Positions 1-5,192 of a stretch of DNA of 5,448 nucleotides are shown here, piece after piece; within the stretch, counting starts at the first letter, position 1; each line of letters starts with the position of its first letter. This stretch comes from Clostridia bacterium (lineage in GTDB: Bacteria; Bacillota_A; Clostridia; Christensenellales; Aristaeellaceae), in NCBI GenBank assembly GCA_017530275.1, contig JAFXMP010000086.1, positions 1 through 5,448 on the forward strand, given 5' to 3'. The notes beneath the pieces are model-generated. The model saw only the letters and a list, made by a program, of their open reading frames with translations. It searched no databases and was not told the origin of the DNA. A program made the translations under genes and the position numbers.

Positions 1-28
1 GCTCTTTTTTCAGCGCTGCCGTGCTCAT
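1..28 (-). CDS. Second sugar ABC transporter permease (MalG-type by position), first 9 codons only
   Basis: A reading frame opens at the ATG on the minus strand (bases 28-26) and runs off the window edge, reading M-S-T-A-A-L-K-K-E. Its ATG overlaps the TGA of the upstream permease as ATGA, the usual sign of translational coupling. An AGGAG core inside the end of the upstream gene lies about 10 nt before this ATG and can serve as its ribosome binding site. Nine residues cannot identify a family. The assignment rests on gene order: CUT1 sugar ABC operons usually run binding protein, MalF-type permease, MalG-type permease. If so, it would be the second membrane subunit of the importer. That a gene starts here is fairly sure; its identity is inferred. 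Confidence 0.6.
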
Positions 29-942
29 TCCTTATCATCTCCTTCGTAGAAGATCCAGCTGCCGCTGGTGGCGAACAGAAGGCCGGTAAAGATGGCGATG
101 AGGAGGAACAGGATCACAGCGATAGCGCTGCCGTAGCCATATTTGTGAGATTTGAATGCCTGGTTGTAAAGCATATAGCACATGAAATAGCTGCCGGTGC
201 CGGGGCCGCCCTTGGTGAGGGACAGGGCCGGGGTGATCACCTGCAGGCTGCTGACCAGGCTCATCAGCAGATTATAGAAAATGATGGGCGTCATGCAGGG
301 AATGGTGATTTTCCAGAACCGCTGCCAGGCGTTGGCCCCGTCGATTTCCGCCGCCTCGTGATAGGTGCGGGGCACGTTTTGAAGGCCTGCCAGGAAAATC
401 ACGATCAGGTTGCCGCTGAGCCATACGGCGATCAGCGCCAGCGACGGCGTGACCATGCCGCTGGAATCCAGGAATTTGACGGATGTGCCGCCCATCGATT
501 TGATGACGTAATTGAAAAACCCGTGGTTATAGTCGTACAGCCATTTCCAGCCCAGGTAAACCGCCAGGGCGGGAAGAACGTAAGGCAGATAGAAGATGGC
601 CCGGAAAAAGCCCCGGGCGGGCACCTTCCGGTTGAGCAGCATGGCGATGATCATGGAATACACCACGCTGCCGATCACCGCGATCCCCGCGTATTCCAGC
701 GTGGTGAGCAGGGAACCGTAGAATTTCGTATCCCGGGTAAACAGACGGATATAGTTATCCGCTCCCACATAAGTCATATCGCCCAGCCCGTTCCAGTTGA
801 ACAGGCTCAGGGTGAAGGATGCCAGCATGGGCAGATAGGTGATGCAGGTCAGGCCGATCACCGAGGGCAGCAGCAGCAGCCACGCCGCCCTGGTTTCCGC
901 GCGGCTGTATTTTACTTTCGCCTTTTTTGAAAGGGCCGTCAT
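25..942 (-). CDS. Carbohydrate ABC transporter permease, MalF/UgpA-type (CUT1, BPD_transp_1)
   Basis: A 305-residue integral membrane subunit of a binding-protein-dependent sugar importer, which would pair with a second permease to form the membrane channel. The diagnostic EAA loop is clear at residues 196-215 (EAAEIDGANAWQRFWKITIP, with the conserved Glu-Ala-Ala, Asp-Gly-Ala and terminal Pro); this cytoplasmic loop docks the ATPase. About six hydrophobic segments are visible, near residues 20-48, 80-103, 116-136, 166-187, 216-238 and 271-292, preceded by a basic N-terminus (SKKAKVKYSR). Length and layout fit MalF/UgpA/MsmF-type permeases that lack MalF's long extra periplasmic domain. The start at 942 is supported by GGAGGG (minus strand, within 951-958) about 8 nt upstream. 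It lies 90 bp downstream of the binding-protein gene and overlaps the next gene by ATGA, so the three form one operon. No ATPase gene is present here; in many Firmicutes a shared MsmK/UgpC-type ATPase is encoded elsewhere. Substrate unknown. Confidence 0.95.
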   Translation of the reverse strand: MTALSKKAKVKYSRAETRAAWLLLLPSVIGLTCITYLPMLASFTLSLFNWNGLGDMTYVGADNYIRLFTRDTKFYGSLLTTLEYAGIAVIGSVVYSMIIAMLLNRKVPARGFFRAIFYLPYVLPALAVYLGWKWLYDYNHGFFNYVIKSMGGTSVKFLDSSGMVTPSLALIAVWLSGNLIVIFLAGLQNVPRTYHEAAEIDGANAWQRFWKITIPCMTPIIFYNLLMSLVSSLQVITPALSLTKGGPGTGSYFMCYMLYNQAFKSHKYGYGSAIAVILFLLIAIFTGLLFATSGSWIFYEGDDKE

Positions 943-987
943 TCCTTGCGTCCCTCCATTCCATAGGTATTTGCAGGCATTTGATAA

Positions 988-1017
988 GTCGGGGGAACGC
1001 AGGCGCGTTCCCCCGAC
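988..1017 (-). repeat. Intra-operon stem-loop between binding-protein and permease genes
   Basis: GTCGGGGGAACGC (988-1000) and GCGTTCCCCCGAC (1005-1017) are perfect reverse complements around a 4-nt loop, giving a very stable 13-bp, GC-rich hairpin in the transcript. It starts 15 nt after the binding-protein stop codon and ends about 30 nt before the permease ribosome binding site. On the minus strand the stem is followed by TTATCAAATG, not a U-tract, so a full intrinsic terminator is unlikely. Hairpins in this position in sugar ABC operons (malE-malF in enteric bacteria is the known case) block 3' exonucleases and leave more binding protein than permease. That role is inferred here. Confidence 0.8.
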
Positions 1018-1032
1018 CCTGATAAGGCACTG

Positions 1033-2352
1033 TTATTCCACCTGAATGGCTTCCACCAGCTCGGGATAGATCTCGTTGATCACGTCCTCCGCCGTGCGCT
1101 CGCCGCTCCACACGCTCTGCAGCGCGGTGAACAGGATATCGTTGGTGGTGATCTGGGTATTGGGGGTATAGTACCAGCAGGTGGGCTTGGCGTAGTTCAT
1201 GGTGTAGTCCACCAGTACCTTCCGGCCGGTTTCCATATCCTTATTGTAGGGATACTGCTCATTGCCCAGCCAGGCGTTTATGCCTTCCTCGGTCTTGTAG
1301 AAGTATTCGCTCTTGGGCAGCCAGATGCCGGTGAGCACCAGGGCGTCCCAGTTGCTTTCCTCACGGGTGTACCACTTGACGAAATCGTAGGCTTCCTGCT
1401 GATGCTGGCCCTTGAAAACGCCGGTCAGGCCGGAGGTGCAGATGGTGACCTCTTCCTTCATCATGGGCAGGGGCGCGATGCCGTAGTTGATGCCCAGGTT
1501 CGGGAAATCGGTGCCCAGGCGCCAGGTGCCGTCGGTGGTCATAGCCACAGTCTTGCTTCCGATGCCCACGCCCACGCCGTTATCCTCGGGGATCACATTG
1601 AGGGGCGCCACATGCTCCACCAGCGCCAGATCGGCCACCTTCTGGATGGATTCGATGGCTTCGGGGCTGTTGATCAGCACTTCGTTGCCGTCCTCGGAGA
1701 ACCAGGCGCCGCCGTTGGACAGAACCCATACTTCCATCTGCCAGGTCCAGTTGTTCACAAACGCGCCGTACTGCACGATCTTTTCGGGATCAAAGCCTTC
1801 CTCGCCGGGGTGCTTGCCATTCTCATCGAAGGTCAGCCGCTTGGCTACTGCCACAAATTCATCCCAGGTATAGGGGGTATCGGCGGAGGGATATGGCTCG
1901 TTCGCCGCATCGAACATATCCTTGTTGTAGTACAGGATCAGGATCTCGTTGCTGCTGGAATAGCCGACGGGAACACCGGCATCCTTGAAAGTAATGCAGT
2001 CCATGGGCTGCAATTCTTCCCCGGCGAACATATCGGACACGTCCGCCATGACGCCGTTGCGGGAGAAGTACAGCACGGCGTTTTCATTCACCATGCCGCA
2101 GTCCGGCAGCTTGTTGGCGATGGCATAGTTGACCAGGGTCTGGGTGTATTCCTCGTTGGGGATCTGCATGGGCTCCACGAACACCTTGTCCTGGCTTTGG
2201 TTGTATTCGTCTAGGGATTTCTGCACGGCTTCCGCCTCCGTCTGGTTGCCCCAGAAGGAATAGGTGATGTGCACCCGTCCGTCGCCTTCCGCCAAGGCCA
2301 GGACGGGCAGCATCAGCGCCAGGCACAGGACGATTGCCAACAGTTTTTTCAT
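1033..2352 (-). CDS. Extracellular carbohydrate-binding protein of ABC transporter (SBP family 1)
   Basis: A 439-residue solute receptor, first gene of the ABC operon; it would capture a sugar outside the membrane and deliver it to the permease pair. The N-terminus is a classical signal peptide: basic MKK, a hydrophobic run to about residue 20, then A-L-A before E22, predicting signal peptidase I cleavage after residue 21. No lipobox is present: the only Cys nearby, C10, sits inside the hydrophobic core after Leu. The mature region has family 1 (MalE/UgpB-like) hallmarks: YYNKDMFDAA (141-150), a YTWDEF segment (161-166), WTWQMEVWVLSNGGAWFSEDG (about 202-222) followed by INSPEAIESIQ, TTDGTWRLG (272-280) and the C-terminal EAYDFVKWYT (320-329). 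Aromatic residues are abundant, as expected for sugar stacking. Length is normal. AAAAGGAGG lies 7 nt before the ATG, a near-ideal ribosome binding site. Substrate cannot be assigned; family 1 proteins mostly bind di- and oligosaccharides or glycerol-phosphate. Confidence 0.95.
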   Translation of the reverse strand: MKKLLAIVLCLALMLPVLALAEGDGRVHITYSFWGNQTEAEAVQKSLDEYNQSQDKVFVEPMQIPNEEYTQTLVNYAIANKLPDCGMVNENAVLYFSRNGVMADVSDMFAGEELQPMDCITFKDAGVPVGYSSSNEILILYYNKDMFDAANEPYPSADTPYTWDEFVAVAKRLTFDENGKHPGEEGFDPEKIVQYGAFVNNWTWQMEVWVLSNGGAWFSEDGNEVLINSPEAIESIQKVADLALVEHVAPLNVIPEDNGVGVGIGSKTVAMTTDGTWRLGTDFPNLGINYGIAPLPMMKEEVTICTSGLTGVFKGQHQQEAYDFVKWYTREESNWDALVLTGIWLPKSEYFYKTEEGINAWLGNEQYPYNKDMETGRKVLVDYTMNYAKPTCWYYTPNTQITTNDILFTALQSVWSGERTAEDVINEIYPELVEAIQVE

Positions 2353-2391
2353 GGTTCTTCCTCCTTTTATGATGGTGATCCGTTTTGATTT

Positions 2392-2411
2392 GTGGTTATA
2401 CGATTAACCAC
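2392..2411. promoter_or_regulatory. Candidate LacI-family operator O1, downstream of the ABC operon start
   Basis: The 18-mer TGGTTATACGATTAACCA (2393-2410) has perfect 6-bp outer arms, TGGTTA and TAACCA, a central CG, and one more matching G-C pair on the outside. A palindrome centred on CG is the usual form of LacI-family operators, where the hinge-helix leucine intercalates at the centre. It lies roughly +7 to +26 from the predicted start of the binding-protein transcript, a position where a bound repressor would block transcription. The adjacent LacI-type gene is the obvious binder (inference). Confidence 0.75.
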
Positions 2412-2415
2412 TCCG

Positions 2416-2452
2416 TTGACAATAAGATACCACCGCCGCGGTAGATTGTCAA
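2416..2452. repeat. 8-bp inverted repeat framing the ABC operon promoter
   Basis: TTGACAAT (2416-2423) and ATTGTCAA (2445-2452) are perfect reverse complements separated by 21 bp. The right arm contains the minus-strand -35 box; the left arm covers the predicted minus-strand start region and reads as a plus-strand -35 box. No plus-strand -10 is found 16-18 bp after the left arm (it reads near CGGTAG), so a second plus-strand promoter is not supported. The pair may be coincidental reuse of -35-like sequence or a binding site for another factor. Confidence 0.45.
2424..2452 (-). promoter_or_regulatory. Promoter of the sugar ABC transporter operon
   Basis: On the minus strand a perfect -35 TTGACA (2452-2447) is followed after 17 bp by TATCTT (2429-2424), preceded by TGG to give an extended -10 (TGnTATCTT). 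Transcription would start near 2417, leaving a leader of about 65 nt that includes operator O1 and a strong ribosome binding site. This is the best-scoring arrangement in the region by eye and points straight into the binding-protein gene. Confidence 0.75.
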
Positions 2453-2484
2453 GGATGTTTTTGCGATTTTTCCTTGGAATTTCA

Positions 2485-2502
2485 TGGTTAATTTTTTAAC
2501 CA
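2485..2502. promoter_or_regulatory. Candidate LacI-family operator O2 between the divergent promoters
   Basis: TGGTTAATTTTTTAACCA has the same 6-bp outer arms (TGGTTA, TAACCA) and the same 18-bp length as O1, and one extra inner pair matches. Its centre is T-rich and lacks the CG step of O1. It lies 9 bp upstream of the lacI-type -35 box and about 33 bp upstream of the ABC operon -35 box. It may be an auxiliary site for looping, or bind more weakly than O1. The centres of O1 and O2 are 92 bp apart. Confidence 0.6.
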
Positions 2503-2510
2503 GACAGTAC

Positions 2511-2539
2511 TTGACGAATTTCCTTTTTTCGTTTATAAT
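2511..2539 (+). promoter_or_regulatory. Promoter of the LacI-type regulator gene
   Basis: TTGACG (2511-2516) and a perfect TATAAT (2534-2539) are separated by exactly 17 bp, a near-consensus housekeeping-sigma promoter. Transcription would start near 2546, inside candidate operator O3, giving a leader of roughly 26 nt before the regulator's ATG at 2572. Confidence 0.85.
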
Positions 2540-2557
2540 CTTTCAAACGATTAACCT
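2540..2557. promoter_or_regulatory. Candidate asymmetric operator O3 over the regulator's own start site
   Basis: ACGATTAACC (2547-2556) is an exact copy of bases 2400-2409 in O1, including the central CG and right arm. The left arm is degenerate (CTTTCA in place of TGGTTA). It begins next to the -10 box and covers the predicted transcription start, so a bound repressor would shut off its own gene. The degenerate half suggests weaker binding and hence mild autorepression (inference). Its centre is 147 bp from that of O1, close to 14 helical turns. Confidence 0.55.
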
Positions 2558-2560
2558 CAC

Positions 2561-2566
2561 AGAAGG
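2561..2566 (+). promoter_or_regulatory. Ribosome binding site that sets the LacI-type start
   Basis: AGAAGG lies 5 nt before the ATG at 2572 and 11 nt before the in-frame ATG at 2578. The spacing favours 2572, giving an N-terminus of M-P-M-A-T-M-R-D-V, although family proteins often begin at the equivalent of the second Met. The difference is two residues. Confidence 0.55.
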
Positions 2567-2571
2567 GTGAT

Positions 2572-3600
2572 ATGCCTATGGCAACCATGCGGGATGTAGC
2601 AGAGCTGGCGGGGGTATCCACCGCGACAGTATCCCATGTGATCAACGGCTCCAAAAAGCTCTCCCCCGAAACCACAGAACGGGTGCTGCGGGCCATATCC
2701 CAGGTGAATTATACGCCCAACACCGTGGCAAAATCCCTGCGCATGGGCCAGACATTTACCATCGGCGTGCTGGTGGAGGATATCCGCGGTCTGCCTGTGG
2801 CAGCCATCGTCAGCGGCATCAGCGAAACTCTATCTAAGGCGGGATACAAAACGATTTTCCATGATTTGCACCTGCTGGAAAAGCTGTATAACCAATATGA
2901 GCAGATCGGCACCTACCGGGAGCGCATCAATGAAGGCGTCCTGCTGCTCAAATCCTCCAACGTGGACGGCATCATCTATGTGGCGATGCACGACCGCCAC
3001 CTGGATTATCTGCTAGACCCCATGGATACGCCCCTGGTGTACGCCTACTCTCACGGAACGGAAAATGACACGTATGTAACCTATTCAAACAAAGATTCTG
3101 CGGCCGATATGATCCGCTATTTACTCAGCAAAGGGCATGAGCGAATTGCGGTCATCGCCGGGCATCCCCATTCCTATCCCACCGGGCAGCGGCTGCTGGG
3201 CATTCAGATGGCCATGCAGCAGGCCGCATCGACGCTGCCGCCGGAATACATTCGATACGGCGATTGGGAATATGAATCCGGCAAAACGCAAACAAAAGCT
3301 CTTTTGGAATTGCCTTCTCCGCCAACCGCAATTTTCGCCATGAACGATCTGATGGCTGCCGGCTCCCTGTCCGCCATTCAAACTATGGGCCTGCAAATTC
3401 CCAAAGACATCGCCATCGTCGGTTTTGATAACAGGGAGATTGCAAGCTACCTCCAGCCGCCCCTGACCACCGTGGCACTGCCCACCCCAGCAATCGGCGC
3501 AAAAGCCGCTCTGCACATTATTGATATGATCAGCAATCCCTATGCCCACCCGGTTCGGGAAATTATCCCGTGTTCCATTATTGAGCGAGATTCCGTATAA
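2572..3600 (+). CDS. LacI/GalR-family transcriptional regulator
   Basis: A 342-residue sugar-responsive DNA-binding protein of normal family length. Residues 5-25 (TMRDVAELAGVSTATVSHVIN) are the LacI helix-turn-helix signature. SPETTERVLRAI (31-42) and NYTPNTVAKSLR (46-57) are helix 3 and the hinge helix, with L56 at the position that intercalates at the operator centre. The effector domain runs from TFTIGVLVEDIRG (61-73), through VDGIIYVA (131-138) and HERIAVIAGHP (189-199), to FAMNDLMAAG (255-264) and the C-terminal DIAIVGFDNREIASYLQPPLTTV (279-301), all standard periplasmic-binding-protein-like (Peripla_BP_3) landmarks. It is divergent from the sugar ABC operon, with shared operator-like sites between them. 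It therefore probably represses that operon until its sugar, or a derivative, binds. A fitting effector is unknown. Activation instead of repression is possible but less likely given site placement. Confidence 0.95.
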   Translation: MPMATMRDVAELAGVSTATVSHVINGSKKLSPETTERVLRAISQVNYTPNTVAKSLRMGQTFTIGVLVEDIRGLPVAAIVSGISETLSKAGYKTIFHDLHLLEKLYNQYEQIGTYRERINEGVLLLKSSNVDGIIYVAMHDRHLDYLLDPMDTPLVYAYSHGTENDTYVTYSNKDSAADMIRYLLSKGHERIAVIAGHPHSYPTGQRLLGIQMAMQQAASTLPPEYIRYGDWEYESGKTQTKALLELPSPPTAIFAMNDLMAAGSLSAIQTMGLQIPKDIAIVGFDNREIASYLQPPLTTVALPTPAIGAKAALHIIDMISNPYAHPVREIIPCSIIERDSV

Positions 3601-3744
3601 TCGTTTCATTCATCCATGAGGGAGCTGAATTATCTTGCTTGGTTCCAGGTGCTGGCAAGGAGGTTTTAACGAAGTTGCAGCGTAATCTCTGTGTAGTCTG
3701 CTGGGTGATAATTGAATGATTAAGAGCAAAACTTTAACGGGTGA
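3601..3744. other. Convergent intergenic gap, no clear gene
   Basis: These 144 bp separate the stops of the LacI-type and AraC-type genes, so transcripts from both sides converge here. No strong terminator is seen. The best candidate is an imperfect hairpin at 3634-3659: CTTG pairs with CAAG, with a 7-nt bulge, then CCAG pairs with CTGG around a 3-nt loop. A weak TTTT follows at 3664-3667. A perfect AAGGAGG (3657-3663) has no good start codon after it. Confidence 0.5.
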
Positions 3745-4989
3745 TTAATGTGGTTCTGCCTTTAGCTTCTCCCTGAACGCGGCGGGTGTGCAGTCTTCTA
3801 ATTCTTTGAACACACGAACCAGGTAGTTGGCCGAATTGAACGCCAGCCGATCCGCGATTTCGCTGACACTCAAATCAGTGGATTGAAGCAGCATTTTCGC
3901 GCGGTTGATTTTTGCGTTGCGGACATAATCACTGACGGACAAGCCCGTTTCATTTTTGAATTTTTCCGTCAGATAGTATTCGGTATAGCCGACCAAGACA
4001 GCTAAATCCTTGGCACGGATCTTCCGATCCAATGATAATTCGATGTAATCACAGCATTTCTGGATGGCATGGGAGCAATGCGGATTCGCCCGCAATTGAT
4101 GCACCCGGTAGATAAAATCATGATACATGGCATGCGCCAATGAATTGAGTTCGCCTGAATCCCGACAATCCTCCGCTGTCTGAATATAAGAATCCCCCAA
4201 AGGATAAGCGATCTCCGGGGATAATCCTCCCTCCATCGCGGCGCGGGTTACCAGCGTTGTGAATACCACGATGCTGGTTTTTATTTGGCGCAAAGGGTCT
4301 CTACCCTGCACCGGCACACCGGGGCTCAGACTGCTGCTGCGGTTTAATACTTGATGGTAATTAATATCACCTCTTCTGACTACATCGAGCAGTGCCTGTT
4401 CCGACTGGTATACATCGATCCGGTTGCGCTGATTGATTTCAAGAGGCCGTTCTTTTTCCGGCTTTTTTTCGCCTGCGCGCAAGGCTTCGACGCCCAGCTG
4501 CTGACCGGTCAGGACGTTATGCACCAGCATCACATATCTTCCAAACACCGCGTAGGACATGACTGGCAACGCAGGGATCAGGGCGCAAAGCGGTTCGATC
4601 CAGCTTGTATCCTGCATGGAAGGATAACTGCCGATCAGTGCAGAACGGACGCTTTTTCCATCAATCGGCATATTCACCACCGGCCCCAGCACGAATACGA
4701 CATTGTTCTTTCGTTCCTTTTCCAGGGTTACAGCCCACTGAATGCCAATGGAGGAGCCCAGGATGCGAGGCGCGTCATTTTCTGCCCCGGCGGCATATTC
4801 AATCATTTTGTCATAAGCCCCCAGGGCTTGAAAGGCGTGATGCAGCGTTTCCCGAATCACGCCTTGACAGGAGGAGCCTATGATCTGACCTTCATTGGAA
4901 TAACCCCAGATGTGAAAGCTCTCCCCGCTTGGGATCAGGGACTTTAGCAACACTAAATTTTGCTCTGCCTGTGTGATTGCTGTACTCAT
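3745..4989 (-). CDS. AraC/XylS-family transcriptional regulator
   Basis: A regulator of about 414 residues with a C-terminal AraC DNA-binding domain. Counting from the longer start at 4995 (416 residues), helix-turn-helix 1 spans about 324-350 (KIRAKDLAVLVGYTEYYLTEKF) and helix-turn-helix 2 about 375-400. The family signature follows: LAFNSANYLVRVFKELEDCTPAAFREK (384-410). The middle (about 196-300: EQALLDVVRRGD, then IKTSIVVFTTLVTRAAMEGG, GDSYI and an Ala/Tyr-rich helix) resembles the conserved linker of ~400-residue clostridial AraC regulators. The first ~170 residues, including NNVVFVLGPV (97-106), are probably a ligand-sensing domain; I cannot name its fold or ligand. Two in-frame ATGs exist, at 4995 and 4989; the second is preferred because the only GGAG is 3 nt from the first and 9 nt from the second. 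The gene is divergent from a sugar symporter gene, which it likely activates (inference). Confidence 0.92.
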   Translation of the reverse strand: MSTAITQAEQNLVLLKSLIPSGESFHIWGYSNEGQIIGSSCQGVIRETLHHAFQALGAYDKMIEYAAGAENDAPRILGSSIGIQWAVTLEKERKNNVVFVLGPVVNMPIDGKSVRSALIGSYPSMQDTSWIEPLCALIPALPVMSYAVFGRYVMLVHNVLTGQQLGVEALRAGEKKPEKERPLEINQRNRIDVYQSEQALLDVVRRGDINYHQVLNRSSSLSPGVPVQGRDPLRQIKTSIVVFTTLVTRAAMEGGLSPEIAYPLGDSYIQTAEDCRDSGELNSLAHAMYHDFIYRVHQLRANPHCSHAIQKCCDYIELSLDRKIRAKDLAVLVGYTEYYLTEKFKNETGLSVSDYVRNAKINRAKMLLQSTDLSVSEIADRLAFNSANYLVRVFKELEDCTPAAFREKLKAEPH

Positions 4990-4998
4990 GCGCATCCG

Positions 4999-5002
4999 CT
5001 CC
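4999..5002 (-). promoter_or_regulatory. Ribosome binding site that decides the AraC-type start
   Basis: On the minus strand GGAG lies 3 nt before the ATG at 4995, too close for efficient initiation. It is 9 nt before the in-frame ATG at 4989, which is within the normal range. This supports translation from 4989, shortening the protein by two residues. Confidence 0.55.
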
Positions 5003-5015
5003 AGACTTTTTTCAT

Positions 5016-5044
5016 ATTATAGCGCGAAACGCGGAAGGAAACAA
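5016..5044 (-). promoter_or_regulatory. Promoter of the AraC-type regulator gene
   Basis: On the minus strand a perfect TATAAT (5021-5016) is preceded after 17 bp by TTGTTT (5044-5039), which matches the -35 consensus only in its TTG. Transcription would start near 5009, leaving a leader of roughly 20 nt. The spacer contains the small inverted repeat CGCG-AAA-CGCG (5023-5033). The weak -35 with an ideal -10 fits moderate constitutive expression. Confidence 0.6.
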
Positions 5045-5070
5045 TCCGTTCATTGCAAAAGAACCTGAAT

Positions 5071-5100
5071 TTTTGACATTCATTTGTGTTTTTTGACTTT
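5071..5100 (+). promoter_or_regulatory. Tandem 10-bp direct repeats, candidate AraC-type activator site
   Basis: TTTTGACATT (5071-5080) and TTTTGACTTT (5091-5100) match at 9 of 10 positions and are exactly 20 bp apart, about two helical turns. AraC-family proteins typically bind two direct repeats about 21 bp apart, with the proximal one touching the -35 box of the activated promoter. Here the second repeat overlaps the predicted -35 of the symporter promoter (5098-5103). The divergent AraC-type regulator is the likely binder (inference). Both repeats contain TTGAC, so they could also be read as -35 boxes, but neither has a -10 at normal spacing. Confidence 0.6.
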
Positions 5101-5127
5101 ACGGATTTGTCTTTATTTCTGTACAAT
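5098..5127 (+). promoter_or_regulatory. Predicted promoter of the sugar symporter gene
   Basis: TACAAT (5122-5127, 5 of 6 to consensus) is preceded after 18 bp by TTTACG (5098-5103, 4 of 6). The better -35 box at 5093 (TTGACT) is 23 bp from this -10, too far to work with it. A weak, slightly stretched promoter next to tandem repeats is what an activator-dependent promoter looks like. Transcription would start near 5134, with a leader of about 59 nt. Confidence 0.55.
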
Positions 5128-5192
5128 ACTGCCAGAAGACACGGGAAGTGCCTCCAAGGACCGGTGAAACGAAAAGAAAGGAAGCGTATACC

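Noticed and set aside
145..930. Long open frame on the plus strand opposite the permease (261 codons)
   Set aside because: Antisense to a well-supported membrane protein gene; the translation is rich in His, Gln and Gly with no recognisable domain, as expected from the opposite strand of biased codons.
1402..2214. Long open frame on the plus strand opposite the binding-protein gene (270 codons)
   Set aside because: Lies wholly antisense to a clear family 1 binding protein and has the same His/Gly-rich shadow composition, with no family motifs.
3634..3667. Possible intrinsic terminator for the LacI-type gene
   Set aside because: The stem is short and bulged and only four T residues follow after a gap, so it does not meet the usual pattern; mentioned only as the best candidate.
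3616..3669. 17-codon frame (MRELNYLAWFQVLARRF) after the LacI-type gene
   Set aside because: No ribosome binding site precedes it and it is too short to judge; chance or a gene remnant are both possible.
3657..3719. Perfect AAGGAGG followed by a TTG-initiated 14-codon frame
   Set aside because: Spacing of 11 nt and a TTG start on a tiny frame are weak; the Shine-Dalgarno match may be chance.
4351..4947. Open frame of 198 codons on the plus strand opposite the AraC-type gene
   Set aside because: The opposite strand encodes unmistakable AraC signatures; this frame shows no domain.
5023..5033. CGCG-AAA-CGCG inverted repeat in the AraC-type promoter spacer
   Set aside because: Four-base arms are too short to argue for a binding site without conservation data.
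5073..5078. TTGACA as a -35 box for the symporter gene
   Set aside because: No -10-like hexamer lies 16-18 bp downstream; the sequence is better explained as part of the direct repeats.
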